A stretch of DNA of 64,000 nt from Glaciihabitans sp. dw_435 (GCF_018449675.1 NZ_JAAVUZ010000001.1:186001-250000); one strand, 5' to 3'; shown: positions 18,934 through 28,790, numbered from the stretch's first letter. Notes: generated by a model not told the origin, from the sequence alone. Translations and numbers: made by a program.

Positions 18934-20022
18934 GTGAGCAATATCACTAACGGCTCCGCCGTCAGCCTCGAAATGCCGCGGATTCCCGCGCTACGTAACA
19001 GGCTACGGGACAACCCCGTCGCTTCTCCCAAGAGGGTGCTGCTTGCCGCGCCCCGGGGATACTGTGCAGGAGTGGACCGCGCGGTCATCGCCGTCGAAAA
19101 AGCACTCGACCGTTTTGGCTCTCCCGTCTACGTGCGCAAGCAGATCGTGCACAACATCCACGTGGTGTCGACGCTCGAGAAAAAGGGCGCCATCTTCGTT
19201 GACGACGTGGCCGAGGTGCCCGAGGGCTCCCACATCGTCTTCAGCGCCCACGGCGTCTCGCCCGCCGTTGTGCAGGGTGCCGCCGACCGCAACCTCGACG
19301 CCATCGATGCCACCTGCCCGCTGGTGACCAAGGTGCACCGAGAGGCGGTGCGGTTCGCCCGCGCCGACTACGAGATTCTTCTCATCGGCCATGCCGGTCA
19401 CGAAGAGGTCGAGGGCACGATGGGCCAGGCGCCCGAACGCACGATTCTCGTGAACAGCCCGGCCGACGTCCCCAACGTCGTGGTGAAGAACCCCGACCAC
19501 GTGGTGTGGCTCTCGCAGACGACCCTCAGCGTGGACGAGACGATGGAAACCGTCCGTCTGCTGCGCGAGCGTTTCCCCCTGCTGCAGGATCCGCCAAGCG
19601 ACGACATTTGCTACGCAACCACGAACCGCCAGGTCGCCATCAAGAAGGTGTCAGAACAGGCCGAACTGGTCATCGTCGTCGGATCGGCGAACAGCTCCAA
19701 TACCGTGCGCCTGGTCGACGTCGCCCTCGAGAACGGTGCGAAGGCCGCATATCGCGTGGACTACGCCAGCGAGATCCAGCAGGAATGGCTCGACGGCATC
19801 TCCACCGTCGGCGTGACCTCCGGCGCGTCCGTGCCCGAGGTGCTCGTACAGGAGGTGCTCGATGACCTCGCGGATGCGGGCTACGCTGACGTTCGGCAGA
19901 TCGTCACGGCAGAAGAAGACCTGATGTTCTCCCTCCCGAAGGAACTTCGCAAGGACGCCGACGGTAACCCGGACGAACGTGGTCTCGGTGGCCGCGTGCG
20001 TCGACTGGATTGGCAGAAATAG
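18934..20022 (+). CDS. ispH: 4-hydroxy-3-methylbut-2-enyl diphosphate reductase
   Basis: The last enzyme of the MEP isoprenoid pathway, making IPP and DMAPP from HMBPP. The three 4Fe-4S cysteines are visible: C44 in [11 protein letters not shown]128 in DATCPLVTK and C226 in [19 protein letters not shown] near residue 245 is a substrate-binding loop. GTG 18934 gives 362 residues; the frame opens slightly further upstream to 18889. Its TAG overlaps the GTG of the next gene. Confidence 0.95.
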   Translation: MSNITNGSAVSLEMPRIPALRNRLRDNPVASPKRVLLAAPRGYCAGVDRAVIAVEKALDRFGSPVYVRKQIVHNIHVVSTLEKKGAIFVDDVAEVPEGSHIVFSAHGVSPAVVQGAADRNLDAIDATCPLVTKVHREAVRFARADYEILLIGHAGHEEVEGTMGQAPERTILVNSPADVPNVVVKNPDHVVWLSQTTLSVDETMETVRLLRERFPLLQDPPSDDICYATTNRQVAIKKVSEQAELVIVVGSANSSNTVRLVDVALENGAKAAYRVDYASEIQQEWLDGISTVGVTSGASVPEVLVQEVLDDLADAGYADVRQIVTAEEDLMFSLPKELRKDADGNPDERGLGGRVRRLDWQK

Positions 20023-20603
20023 TGACTGACCCGCGCCCCGCCCCGCAGTACGGCGAGTACGCCACCCCGCTCGAGCAGGCAAAGGCGATGGGGCTGGATG
20101 CCGTGCCGGTGCCCGAGGTGACGGATGCCCCGGCGGGCGTGAAGCGTCAGCCCGAGTCATCCGCTTCCCTTGCCCGCACCGCTCCCGCCTCGCTTGCCGT
20201 GGCCGGAACGCGACCCCGCCGCGGCTGGGACCTGGGCCTGACGGTTGCGCTGCTCACGTTCGGCGCCTACTCGGTGATCTCCACCTACGCCCAGTACGCC
20301 GACCTGACCACGACGCTGAACTATGCCTACACGCTCATGAACCAGATGAACATGAGCGGAACCAAGCTCGGCGCCTATACGTCGGTCGACCTGGCACGCA
20401 CCATCGGAATCGCGCTCAACGCGACACAGATCGTGGTGTTCGTGGTGACCGCGCTCGTGTCCATCCTCCTGCTGCGACGCAACCGCATCGCGTTCTACGT
20501 TCCGCTCATCGGGGCGGCGCTGACGGTCATCGTCACCATCATCCTGATGTTCGTCGCCCTCACGGGTGACCCGGCCTACATGGCCACCTTCAGCGGCAAG
20601 TAA
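20022..20603 (+). CDS. four-span membrane protein of unknown function downstream of ispH
   Basis: A 193-residue protein starting at GTG 20022, overlapping the ispH stop. The first 65 residues are Pro/Ala-rich and cytoplasmic (MTDPRPAPQYGEYATPLEQA). Membrane segments follow near 68-90, 125-150 and 155-185. Its N-terminal motif resembles a Microbacteriaceae-restricted family I recall as DUF6264; this is unverified. Coupled to ispH; function unknown. Confidence 0.65.
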   Translation: MTDPRPAPQYGEYATPLEQAKAMGLDAVPVPEVTDAPAGVKRQPESSASLARTAPASLAVAGTRPRRGWDLGLTVALLTFGAYSVISTYAQYADLTTTLNYAYTLMNQMNMSGTKLGAYTSVDLARTIGIALNATQIVVFVVTALVSILLLRRNRIAFYVPLIGAALTVIVTIILMFVALTGDPAYMATFSGK

Positions 20604-20691
20604 CCTCCCGGCGCGCGGCCAACCGCCCGCGTATAGTGCGCGGAGACTCCCGGTGTGGTTACCTGAGCTTGTGCAGAGGGGACCCGTTCGT

Positions 20692-21912
20692 TTGCCGGTA
20701 CTGCCGAGGGACGTTGCGGCGGCCGTCACGGTGTCTGCCGCCATCCGCGGGGTGTGGGCCGTAGCACTTGCCGTCCTCGCCGTCACCATCCCCGGAGTGG
20801 TCGACTACCTCGTCGGCCGGGGCTATTACGCCGACGCCGCGCTCGCCGCGGGAATCCTGTTGTCGATGATCGCGGCGCTGCTCGTGTTGATGAGATGGCC
20901 GTCCCGCGAGAGTCTCGCGACCTACCTCATCGTCGGCACCCTGAGCGTCTGGGCGTTCCAGTTTCTGCTGCTGTCCAACCACCCGGAATTTCAGGGCACG
21001 GCCAACTTCCTCCTGAACCGGCCGGCCTTCGCGCTGGTGCTCGTCGGGTCCGCGACATCCCGCCCCCTCAATGTCGTGAAGTGGGGCGTCATCGGATTCG
21101 TCCTGGGCGAGGCTGTCACGGTGCTCGTCGACCTGCAGCTGGGGCTGCCCATCACCACCGGCCTCGGCCCCGCCATCGCGATCGTCATCTACTGCGCGAC
21201 CTTCCTCGTGATTTACCGCATCCAGCAGGTCCACGCCGAGCGGGTACCCGAGTTCGACAGGGTGCAGGCCGACAACCTGAGGTACGAGGCCGCCCGCACG
21301 GTCGAGCAGCGCGCGGCCGCCGCCATCCACGACACCCTCCTCAACGACCTCGCCCTCGTCATCCACGGCCCCGAAGAGCTGAGCGACCACACCCGGGACC
21401 GCATGCGCGACGACGTCGCGTGGCTATCCAATGGACAGTGGATGGCTCCGCCCGCACAATCGGGATCGCAGGAGTCCGACGACGCCATGTTCCGCAATCA
21501 ACTCATGGCGATCGCCAGCGACTTCCAGTGGCGCGGACTCGGTGTCGAGGTCACGGGCAACCCGGAGAGCGTGCTTGCCCTGTCGCCGGACGCGGCCACC
21601 GCGGCGCTGGGCGCGGTGCGGGCCTGCCTCGAGAACGTGGTGAAGCACTCGGGGTCCGCCTCGGCGGAGCTGATCCTCGACCGGGACGACGAGCTGGTCA
21701 CGATCATGGTGGTCGACTCCGGGCGCGGGTTCGATCCGGGTTCGGTGGGGGAGGACAGGCTGGGTCTCCGGTCATCGGTGCGGCTGCGGGTCGAATCGCA
21801 GGGCGGTGCGGTGCGCGTGTGGTCATCCCCGGGCAGCGGCACGTCTGTCGTCATTTCCCTGCCGGTGAGTCTCGGCGCCGCGCCGACCGAAGCGGGTGAT
21901 CGCCGTTTCTAG
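20692..21912 (+). CDS. membrane sensor histidine kinase (NarL/DesK type)
   Basis: About 406 residues. Several membrane spans fill the first ~190 residues. A dimerisation segment with probable phosphoacceptor His in AAIHDTLLNDLALV follows, then an HATPase domain with N-box CLENVVKHSG and G-box DSGRGFDPG and a final SGTSVVISLP. I prefer TTG 20692, with AGAGGGGA at 20675-20682; GTG 20653 and 20671 are alternatives. The membrane protein at 21896 overlaps its end. No response regulator gene lies nearby. Confidence 0.75.
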   Translation: MPVLPRDVAAAVTVSAAIRGVWAVALAVLAVTIPGVVDYLVGRGYYADAALAAGILLSMIAALLVLMRWPSRESLATYLIVGTLSVWAFQFLLLSNHPEFQGTANFLLNRPAFALVLVGSATSRPLNVVKWGVIGFVLGEAVTVLVDLQLGLPITTGLGPAIAIVIYCATFLVIYRIQQVHAERVPEFDRVQADNLRYEAARTVEQRAAAAIHDTLLNDLALVIHGPEELSDHTRDRMRDDVAWLSNGQWMAPPAQSGSQESDDAMFRNQLMAIASDFQWRGLGVEVTGNPESVLALSPDAATAALGAVRACLENVVKHSGSASAELILDRDDELVTIMVVDSGRGFDPGSVGEDRLGLRSSVRLRVESQGGAVRVWSSPGSGTSVVISLPVSLGAAPTEAGDRRF

Positions 21913-23041
21913 GTCCCTGGATCTCTCGCCGCAGCAGGTAGACCCCCTGAGCTGGTTCACCGGACCCCGGCTGCCCGTCACCGTCGCGGTCGCCAGCGTC
22001 GTGCTGGCGCTGGTGACGACGGCCCTCTACTGGAACCAGTGGACCAGTGTCGCGCTCCAGTTCGCTGCCATGCCGTTCTTCCTCGTCGCCGGGCTTGCCG
22101 CGGCGCACTTTGTGCAGCCCCACCGCCCTCCGATCACGCCACCGCAGGCGGCCATCGTGCTGGGGATCTCCGCGGCCGGCGTGATCGTGTCGGCCTTCGG
22201 GACAGTCGGAAGCTCCGTCCCGGTCGAGCAGTGGTGGGCAGAGATCGGCATCGCGGTCACCCTTGGTAGCCTCGCGCCGTACTCGTCGGCACGGCGCATG
22301 ATTGGGTACTCCATCGCGTCTGCCACGTTCATCGTGATCGTGGCCAACATCGTGTACATCCCCGCGCCGTCCGCGTGGCCATGGGGCGGGCGCCTGGTGA
22401 TTGCGGTGGGCCCCGTGCTCGTCGCCGCAATCGCGTCGACGGTCTTCTCCTACACCGTGGTCGACCGCACCCTGCGCCTGCTCGAGACCCGGTCCGGCCA
22501 CCCCGACCAGGACGCGGCCGACCGCGCCGATGACCTGATTCGCAGCGAGAACATCGCCCGGGTGCGGGCCCGCGTCATCCCCTTCATTGAATCCGTCGCC
22601 ACCGCGGGCGTGATCACGCCGGAAGACCGCGCCCTGGCCGGCCAGCTGGCACGCCAGTTACGGACCGACCTCGTCGCTGCCGCGAACCGCAGCTGGCTCG
22701 ACGACCTCGCGATGGAATCGGGCATCATTGTGACCGATCCGGGGCGTGCCGCCCACCGCATGGACGAGGCCCAGCGCGCGTCCCTGCGGGGACTGTTGCT
22801 CGCCGTCCTCGACACCCCCGTCATGGACCGGGATTCGCCGCTGATCGAACTGCGGGAGCGAGCGGATGGCTCGACCGCCGTTGCCCTCAGTCTTGATGTC
22901 GACCTTCCCGAGGGTCGGCGCCTCATGCTCATCGCCCCGTACTACCTCACCGTCGGCAGCGTGGTGGACAACCTGTCGTGGGACGACGGCAGGAGCCTGT
23001 CCCTAAAGTTCCAGCTACCGGCGCCCGAGAAGCGTCCGTAG
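21896..23041 (+). CDS. membrane protein paired with the sensor kinase
   Basis: Up to 381 residues, starting at GTG 21896 and overlapping the kinase gene by 17 bp. It has about five or six N-terminal spans to residue ~190, then a cytoplasmic helical region (IARVRARVIPFIESVATAGV) and a mixed C-terminal domain. It looks like a sensor kinase that kept membrane and linker parts but lacks a recognisable H-box and ATPase motifs. It may be a partner or regulator of the kinase. Followed by a 13-bp hairpin. Confidence 0.6.
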   Translation: MIAVSRSLDLSPQQVDPLSWFTGPRLPVTVAVASVVLALVTTALYWNQWTSVALQFAAMPFFLVAGLAAAHFVQPHRPPITPPQAAIVLGISAAGVIVSAFGTVGSSVPVEQWWAEIGIAVTLGSLAPYSSARRMIGYSIASATFIVIVANIVYIPAPSAWPWGGRLVIAVGPVLVAAIASTVFSYTVVDRTLRLLETRSGHPDQDAADRADDLIRSENIARVRARVIPFIESVATAGVITPEDRALAGQLARQLRTDLVAAANRSWLDDLAMESGIIVTDPGRAAHRMDEAQRASLRGLLLAVLDTPVMDRDSPLIELRERADGSTAVALSLDVDLPEGRRLMLIAPYYLTVGSVVDNLSWDDGRSLSLKFQLPAPEKRP

Positions 23042-23050
23042 GCGAAATAG

Positions 23051-23084
23051 CGGCGGCCCGGGACATCCACATCCCGGGCCGTCG
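23051..23084 (+). terminator. 13-bp hairpin between kinase operon and fbaA
   Basis: Arms 23051-23063 and 23072-23084 (core GGCCCGGGA / TCCCGGGCC) pair over 13 bp with one wobble and an 8-base loop, followed by TTGTTC. It lies between convergent stops at 23041 and 23102 and can serve both operons. Confidence 0.75.
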
Positions 23085-23101
23085 TTGTTCGGTCTGAACG
23101 T

Positions 23102-24127
23102 CTAACTGGCCGAGTGGCCGTACGAGCCGAGCTGGCGCGTGGCCTCGACGACGCGGGCAGCCATGGCCGTCTCGGCGAGCTTGCCCCAGGAGCGCGGGTC
23201 GTAGACCTTCTTGCTGCCGACCTCGCCGTCCACCTTGAGGAATCCGTCGTAATTGCGCAGCACCGTGTCGGCGACCGAGCGACTGAACGCGTACTGGGTG
23301 TCGGTATCGATGTTCATCTTGACCACACCGTTGGCGACGGCGGTGGCGATCTCCTCATCGGAGGAGCCCGATCCACCGTGGAACACGAGGTCGAGGGGCA
23401 GCGCGTCAGTGCCGTACTTCGCGGCGAGACCCGCCTGGATTTCACCCAGCAGCTCGGGACGAAGCTTGACGCCGCCGGGCTTGTACACGCCGTGCACGTT
23501 GCCGAAGGTGAGGGCGGCGATGTACCGGCCCTGCTCACCAAAACCGAGAGCCTCGACCGTGGCGATGGCGTCGTCGAGCGTTGTGTACAGGTGTTCGCTG
23601 TGCTCGTTGGAGACGCCGTCTTCCTCGCCACCGACGACACCGATCTCGACCTCGAGGATGGCGTTGATCGCCTTCATGCGGGGCAGCAGTGTCTTGGCGA
23701 TGTCGAGGTTCTCGTTCAGCGGGATGGCCGAGCCGTCCCACATGTGGGACTGGAAGATCGGGTTGCGGCCGGCCTTGACCTCGGCCTCCGAGGCGGCGAT
23801 CAGGGGCAGCACGAAGCCCTCGAGGGCGTCCTTGGGGCAGTGGTCCGTGTGGAGCGCAACGGTGATGGGATAGTTCTTGGCGACCTCGGTGGCGAAGGCA
23901 GCGAACGCCAGCGCTCCCGATGCGCGGTTCTTCACGGTGTGGCCGGCGAAGTAGTCCGCTCCTCCCGTGGTGACCTGGATAATTCCGTCGGACCCCGCCT
24001 CGGTCAGTCCCTGCAGCACGGCGTTGATGGTCGCCGATGACGACACGTTGACCGCCGGGTAAGCGAAACCATTGTTCTTGGCCTTGTCCAGCATCTCTGC
24101 GTACTGGTCAGGGGTTGCGACGGGCAT
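23102..24127 (-). CDS. fbaA: class II fructose-bisphosphate aldolase
   Basis: A 341-residue zinc aldolase interconverting fructose 1,6-bisphosphate with DHAP and GAP; class II enzymes also join DHAP to erythrose 4-phosphate. Visible motifs are HTDHCPKD (Asp95, His96), GEEDGVSNEH near 176, GNVHGVYKPGG and FHGGSGSS. It begins 33 bp after the GntR regulator gene with a strong AAAGGAG, so the two appear to form one leftward operon. That ties aldolase expression to the sugar-acid island. Confidence 0.95.
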   Translation of the reverse strand: MPVATPDQYAEMLDKAKNNGFAYPAVNVSSSATINAVLQGLTEAGSDGIIQVTTGGADYFAGHTVKNRASGALAFAAFATEVAKNYPITVALHTDHCPKDALEGFVLPLIAASEAEVKAGRNPIFQSHMWDGSAIPLNENLDIAKTLLPRMKAINAILEVEIGVVGGEEDGVSNEHSEHLYTTLDDAIATVEALGFGEQGRYIAALTFGNVHGVYKPGGVKLRPELLGEIQAGLAAKYGTDALPLDLVFHGGSGSSDEEIATAVANGVVKMNIDTDTQYAFSRSVADTVLRNYDGFLKVDGEVGSKKVYDPRSWGKLAETAMAARVVEATRQLGSYGHSAS

Positions 24128-24160
24128 TAGTTCTCCTTTGAAGCCGGTCTTGCGATGGTG

Positions 24161-24910
24161 TTAGCGCTTGTCCTTCGAGTCTATTGACCCGGCGAGGCGG
24201 GCGCCCGCGGTATGCATATGGGTTGCCATCGCCGACGCGGCGGCATCCGAATTCCGGGTGGCGATCGCTTCGTAGACCGCGGTGTGCTCCTGGAGTGCGG
24301 CGAGAACCTGCTCGTCGTCCTGCACCGCGCGGTCGACCCATACCCGAAGGAGCGACCTGATGCTCTGCAACAAGTCGAGCAACACCGTGTTGTTGATGCT
24401 TTTGGCGAGCTCGTGGTGGAACCGGAGATCGGCCTCGACGAAGGCCCGAAGATCGTTCTGGCTGGCCCGCATTTCCTCGACGCAGTCACGGAGGATCTCC
24501 AACGCGTCATCCGTAATCCGGTCGGCGGCGAGGCGGGCCGCGTAGATTTCCAGCGCGCCCCGCACCTCGACGAGTTCGATCGTCTTCGGGCTGCCGATCA
24601 TCATTCCCCAGCTCAGTGTCTGGGGGAGCATCTCGCTGGCGTTGCCGCGCAGGTAGGTGCCGGAGCCGGGCCGCACATCGACGATGCCGAGGATTTCGAG
24701 CGCCGCCAGCGCCTCGCGCACCGCCGAGCGACCGACCTCGAGGGAGGCGGCGAGGGTGCGCTCGGGGGGAAGCCGTGTTCCCGGGGCGATGGACCCGCCG
24801 GTGAACAGGGTGAGGAGGCGCGTGGCCACCTCCGAAACCGCCGAGCCGGACGGCATGCTGCCGAGCGCCGCGCTGATCTCGGCGGCGTTGTCGTTGGGGT
24901 AGGCGGGCAT
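24161..24910 (-). CDS. FadR/GntR-family transcriptional regulator
   Basis: A 249-residue repressor-type protein. The N-terminal winged helix (about 20-85) shows LPPERTLAASLEVGRSAVREAL and GIVDVRPGSGTYL, typical of GntR proteins. The C-terminal all-helical FadR-like ligand domain (about 95-245) has DLRFHHELAKSINN, the histidine-bearing metal/ligand motif. It is divergent from the MFS carrier operon, whose promoter overlaps a palindrome, so it probably controls that operon. The likely effector is a pathway metabolite. Confidence 0.88.
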   Translation of the reverse strand: MPAYPNDNAAEISAALGSMPSGSAVSEVATRLLTLFTGGSIAPGTRLPPERTLAASLEVGRSAVREALAALEILGIVDVRPGSGTYLRGNASEMLPQTLSWGMMIGSPKTIELVEVRGALEIYAARLAADRITDDALEILRDCVEEMRASQNDLRAFVEADLRFHHELAKSINNTVLLDLLQSIRSLLRVWVDRAVQDDEQVLAALQEHTAVYEAIATRNSDAAASAMATHMHTAGARLAGSIDSKDKR

Positions 24911-24966
24911 TGAAATCAGCGTACCAACTCGGTGCGCCCGAGCAGTTTGCGGCCCGATCCGCGCGA

Positions 24967-24976
24967 ATCCGCGGAT
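24967..24976. promoter_or_regulatory. 10-bp palindrome in the gntR-MFS spacer
   Basis: ATCCGCGGAT is a perfect palindrome 57 bp upstream of the regulator start. It may be a second operator acting on the regulator's own promoter, but no matching copy is seen at the main palindrome, so it may be chance. Confidence 0.2.
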
Positions 24977-25002
24977 CGCAATCCCGGACATTCCTCATAT
25001 TG

Positions 25003-25016
25003 GTCAACCGGTTGAC
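25003..25016. promoter_or_regulatory. 14-bp perfect palindrome, probable operator of the FadR-type regulator
   Basis: GTCAACCGGTTGAC is a perfect palindrome in the 198-bp spacer between the regulator and the carrier operon. With its left flank it reads TTGGTCAACCGG, resembling the GGTC/GACC core of FadR-family sites. Its right half overlaps the -35 hexamer of the operon promoter, so binding would block RNA polymerase. Confidence 0.6.
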
Positions 25017-25039
25017 AGGTCCGGCCGTGGTGATAAATA
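25012..25039 (+). promoter_or_regulatory. probable sigma70-type promoter of the carrier/kinase operon
   Basis: A consensus -35 TTGACA lies at 25012-25017. Sixteen bases on, TAAATA at 25034-25039 is preceded by TG at 25031-25032, giving an extended -10 element. A 69-base leader follows before the GTG at 25109, whose RBS is AAGGAG. The leader contains TCACGTGA (25063-25070), a possible further protein site. Confidence 0.5.
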
Positions 25040-25108
25040 CTGTTCCCGCGTGGTGTTTGCGATCACGTGACAATGAGGTCGGTTCGGCCTGAACTATAAG
25101 GAGTCAAT

Positions 25109-26497
25109 GTGGACACCACCACGAAAGTTGGGGTCACCCAATCCGTCGTAGAGAAATCTACGATCCGGAAGATCTCAATCCGTCTCGTGCCCTTCGTAGC
25201 GCTGATGTTCTTCATCAACTACCTCGACCGCACCGCCATCGGCTTTGCGGCCCCCAACGGCATGAACGACGACCTCGGTCTGTCGCTGGCCCAGGTGGGA
25301 TTCGCCTCCGGCGTCTTCTTCATCGGCTACATCCTTCTCGAGGTTCCCAGCAACCTGGCCCTGCACCGCTTCGGCGCCCGCCGATGGCTCGCGCGCATCA
25401 TGGTGTCCTGGGGCATCGTCGCGTTCCTGTTCACCTTCGTGCAGAACTTCGAACAGCTTGCCGCGCTGCGGTTTGTGCTCGGTGTTGCCGAGGCCGGATT
25501 CTTCCCCGGTGCCATCCTGTTCCTGAGCCTCTGGGTTCCTGCCCGTCACCGCAGCAAGATTCTCGCGCTCTTCTACCTGGCGCAGCCGCTGACCACCGTC
25601 ATTGGTGCACCGCTCGCCGGGGCACTCATCCAGCAGCACGGTGTGTTCTTTGGCCTCGAGGGCTGGCGCTTTATGTTCCTGTGCGTCTCGGTCCCCGCGA
25701 TCATCGTCGGAGTCATCGCCTGGTACTACCTCAAGGACAAGCCGTCCGAAGCGAAGTGGCTCACGAGCGACGAGCGCACCTGGCTCACCGCCGAACTTGA
25801 GGGTGAGCGCGCCGTCACCGAGAAATCCAACAAGCACGTCGGCATCGGCTCCGCGTTCAAGAGCGGTCGCGTCTGGATGCTCGCGTTCATCTACTTCGGC
25901 TTCATCTACGGCCTGTACTCGCTCGCCTTCTTCCTTCCGACGATCATCGCGGGCTTCCAGGAGCTCTACGGCACCGAGTACGGCATCTTCGAAAAGGGTC
26001 TCATCACCGCGATTCCCTACGTTCCCGCCGCCATCGTTCTCTACCTCTGGTCGAGGGATGCCACGCGCCGGGGTCTCAAGACCTGGCACATCGCCGTCCC
26101 CGCCGTTGTTGGCGCCGTGAGCATTCCGTTCGCGCTGTACGCCGGATCTCCCGTGCTCACGATCGCGATCATCGCGGTCACGGCCAGCGCGATCTTCGCC
26201 GCGCTGCCGAACTTCTGGACGCTTCCGACACAGTTCCTCACCGGGGCCGCGGCGGCGGCCGGGATCGCGCTGATCAACACCGTCGGAAACATCGCAGGCT
26301 TCTCGGCTCCCTACATCACGGGCGCCGTGGCCGACTGGACGAAGGTGGGGGACACCCCGCAGTTCCAGGTTCCGATGTTCATCGTCGGTGGCTTCATGCT
26401 CCTGTCGGCGGTGCTCATGCTGATCCTCGCCCGCCAGCGCAAGGCGGCCGACGCACTGGGAACCTCGAACCTCGCGGCTCCCACCGTCCTCAAGTAG
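25109..26497 (+). CDS. MFS transporter, anion:cation symporter type
   Basis: A 462-residue twelve-span carrier of the ACS/hexuronate type. The first span region has FFINYLDRTAIGFAAP and the TM4-5 region has GVAEAGFFPGAILFLSLW, both typical of carriers for sugar acids such as glucarate, galactonate or tartrate. Start GTG 25109 follows AAGGAG at 25099-25104. It is the first gene of the operon and probably imports the acidic substrate of the pathway encoded downstream (proposed: D-apionate). Divergent from the FadR-type regulator. Confidence 0.85.
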   Translation: MDTTTKVGVTQSVVEKSTIRKISIRLVPFVALMFFINYLDRTAIGFAAPNGMNDDLGLSLAQVGFASGVFFIGYILLEVPSNLALHRFGARRWLARIMVSWGIVAFLFTFVQNFEQLAALRFVLGVAEAGFFPGAILFLSLWVPARHRSKILALFYLAQPLTTVIGAPLAGALIQQHGVFFGLEGWRFMFLCVSVPAIIVGVIAWYYLKDKPSEAKWLTSDERTWLTAELEGERAVTEKSNKHVGIGSAFKSGRVWMLAFIYFGFIYGLYSLAFFLPTIIAGFQELYGTEYGIFEKGLITAIPYVPAAIVLYLWSRDATRRGLKTWHIAVPAVVGAVSIPFALYAGSPVLTIAIIAVTASAIFAALPNFWTLPTQFLTGAAAAAGIALINTVGNIAGFSAPYITGAVADWTKVGDTPQFQVPMFIVGGFMLLSAVLMLILARQRKAADALGTSNLAAPTVLK

Positions 26498-26580
26498 CAC
26501 CCCGTACACCCCGTCGTGGTGGCCGCAGCGTCTGCGGCCACCACGGCACCCCAACATCACGCGCCACTGGAGTTGCACTC

Positions 26581-28320
26581 ATGACCCGCTTGTTCAACGA
26601 ACCCGCAGATTTCGCCGATGAAATGATCGAGGGCTTCGTCGCCGCCAACCGCGCCCACGTTCGCCGGGTGCAGGGCGGAGTCGTTCGCTCGACCCGTTCC
26701 GCCCCGGGCAGCGTCGCCGTCGTCATCGGCGGTGGTTCCGGTCACTACCCCGCCTTCGGCGGCATCGTTGGTCAGGGTCTCGCCTCCGGCGCGGCCATGG
26801 GTAACCTCTTCGCCTCTCCCTCCGCCGACCAGGTGCACAGCGTCGGCACTGCCGCCAACAACGGCGGCGGCGTCCTGCTGAGCTACGGCAACTACGCCGG
26901 CGACGTCCTCAACTTCAACCAGGCGCAGGCGCGTCTCAACGCCGAGGGCATCGAGACCCGCACCGTGGTCGTCACGGATGACGTCTCCAGCGCGTCCGTC
27001 GCCGAGAAGGCCAAGCGCCGTGGCATCGCCGGGGACCTCACCGTCTTCAAAGCGGCCGCGGCCGCCGCCGAGGCCGGCTACTCGATGGACGAGGTCGAGC
27101 GCGTGGCCATCCTCGCCAACGAGCGCACACGCTCGTTCGGTGTTGCCTTCGGCGGCTGCACCCTTCCCGGCGCCGACGCACCACTGTTCACTGTGCCCGA
27201 GGGACGCATGGCCGTCGGCCTCGGCATCCACGGCGAGCCGGGAATCGGGGAGACGGATGTCCCGACCGCCGACGAGCTCGCGGAGCTCTTCGTCTCCACC
27301 CTGCTGAAAGAACTTCCCGACGGCATCGATACCGTCGCAGGCAACAGAATCGGGCTGATCCTCAACGGTCTCGGGTCCGTCAAGTACGAAGAGCTCTTCG
27401 TGGTCTATCGTCGCGTCGCCGCGCTGCTCGAGGATGCGGGACTCGAGATCATCGACCCCGAGGTCGGCGAACTCGTGACGAGCTTCGACATGGCCGGGGC
27501 ATCCCTCACCCTCTTCTGGCTCGACGACGAACTCGAGCGGTTCTGGCGCGCACCGGCCGACACCGCCGCCTACCGCAAGGGCTCGGTGAACCCGGCCGAC
27601 CAGCTCGACGAGAGCGAATTCCACGACGCCGTCGCGGCGACGGCCGCCGTCGTTCCGGGCAGCGAAGCCTCGCAGCAGTCGGCAGCCGTCGTGCAGGCGG
27701 CCCTCGACGCCCTCGTCGCGGTGATCGACGACAACGCCGACGAGCTCGGACGCATCGACGCGGTTGCCGGCGACGGGGACCACGGCATCGGCATGCAGCG
27801 CGGATCGCACGCCGCGCAGTCCGCCGCCCGCGATGCACTCGAGGCCGGCGCCGGCGTCGAGACCCTGCTCGCCCACGCCGCGGACGCCTGGGCCGACAAG
27901 GCCGGCGGAACCTCCGGCGCGCTGTGGGGCGTCGCCCTCCGCGCGGTCGGATCGGCCCTCGGTGACACCGACAAGCCCACCACCGCCTCCGTCGCCGCGG
28001 GAGCGCAGGCCGCCACCGACGGGATCAAGACCTTTGGCGCCCAGGTCGGCGACAAGACCATGGTCGACGCGCTTGTGCCATTCAGTGAGACACTCGCGGC
28101 CGAAGCGGCCGCCGGAGCAACGCTCGCTGCCGCGTGGAGCACTGCCGCCGACGCCGCCACAACGGCTGCCGCGGCCACCGCCGACCTGCTGCCCAAGATG
28201 GGCCGCGCCCGACCGCACGCCGAGAAGAGCCTCGGTACGCCGGATGCCGGAGCCCACTCATTCGGACTCATCGTCCACGCCATTGCCGCGGTACTCACCG
28301 CGGAAGAAGGAGAAAAGTAA
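26581..28320 (+). CDS. DhaK-DhaL fused kinase, probable L-erythrulose kinase (LerK-like)
   Basis: A 579-residue ATP-dependent dihydroxyacetone-kinase family enzyme with DhaK and DhaL fused. The DhaK part has [10 protein letters not shown] near residue 50 and the covalent substrate histidine at 217 in GLGIHGEPG. The DhaL part (from about 350) has the Mg-ATP loop GDGDHGIGM near 398-406 and GGTSGALWG. Such kinases phosphorylate dihydroxyacetone or tetruloses. The two tetrulose-phosphate isomerase-like genes immediately downstream point to L-erythrulose. Its TAA overlaps the next ATG. Dihydroxyacetone remains an alternative substrate. Confidence 0.85.
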   Translation: MTRLFNEPADFADEMIEGFVAANRAHVRRVQGGVVRSTRSAPGSVAVVIGGGSGHYPAFGGIVGQGLASGAAMGNLFASPSADQVHSVGTAANNGGGVLLSYGNYAGDVLNFNQAQARLNAEGIETRTVVVTDDVSSASVAEKAKRRGIAGDLTVFKAAAAAAEAGYSMDEVERVAILANERTRSFGVAFGGCTLPGADAPLFTVPEGRMAVGLGIHGEPGIGETDVPTADELAELFVSTLLKELPDGIDTVAGNRIGLILNGLGSVKYEELFVVYRRVAALLEDAGLEIIDPEVGELVTSFDMAGASLTLFWLDDELERFWRAPADTAAYRKGSVNPADQLDESEFHDAVAATAAVVPGSEASQQSAAVVQAALDALVAVIDDNADELGRIDAVAGDGDHGIGMQRGSHAAQSAARDALEAGAGVETLLAHAADAWADKAGGTSGALWGVALRAVGSALGDTDKPTTASVAAGAQAATDGIKTFGAQVGDKTMVDALVPFSETLAAEAAAGATLAAAWSTAADAATTAAAATADLLPKMGRARPHAEKSLGTPDAGAHSFGLIVHAIAAVLTAEEGEK

Positions 28321-28790
28321 TGTCGAACACACTGCGCATCGTCATCGGATCCGACGACGCTGGCTACGACTACAAGGAGATCCTTAAGAAGGACCTCGAA
28401 GCCAACGACCTCGTCGAGTTCGTCACCGACATCGGTGTGGACGGCGACGGCCACACCTCCTACCCCAAGATCGGCGTGACCGCCGGAGAGCTGATCGCCG
28501 CGGGCAAGGCCGACCGCGCCCTGCTGTTCTGCGGCACGGGCATGGGCGTCGCCATGGCGGCGGGCAAGGTCGCGGGAATCCGCGCTTCGGTCGCCCACGA
28601 CAGTTTCTCGGTCGAGCGCCTCATCCTCAGCAACAACGCGCAGGTGCTCACCATGGGCCAGCGCGTCATTGGAATCGAGCTCGCCCGCCGCCTCGTTCGC
28701 GAGTGGCTGACGTACCGGTTCGACGAGACCAGCGCCAGCGCCGAGAAGGTTGCCGTCCTCGACGAGTACGAGACCACCGGCACCTGCTAA
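28320..28790 (+). CDS. RpiB-family isomerase, probable D-erythrulose-4-phosphate isomerase
   Basis: A 156-residue RpiB/LacAB-fold protein starting in a TAATG overlap with the kinase stop. The catalytic cysteine is C71 in LLFCGTGMG, with [11 protein letters not shown] at residues 10-20. Plain RpiB would isomerise ribose 5-phosphate. Tetrose-pathway homologues (EryI/DerI) convert D-erythrulose 4-phosphate to D-erythrose 4-phosphate, and context favours that role. It carries a C-terminal extension (after ~145) like sugar-catabolic members. Its stop overlaps the next ATG. Confidence 0.82.
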   Translation: MSNTLRIVIGSDDAGYDYKEILKKDLEANDLVEFVTDIGVDGDGHTSYPKIGVTAGELIAAGKADRALLFCGTGMGVAMAAGKVAGIRASVAHDSFSVERLILSNNAQVLTMGQRVIGIELARRLVREWLTYRFDETSASAEKVAVLDEYETTGTC

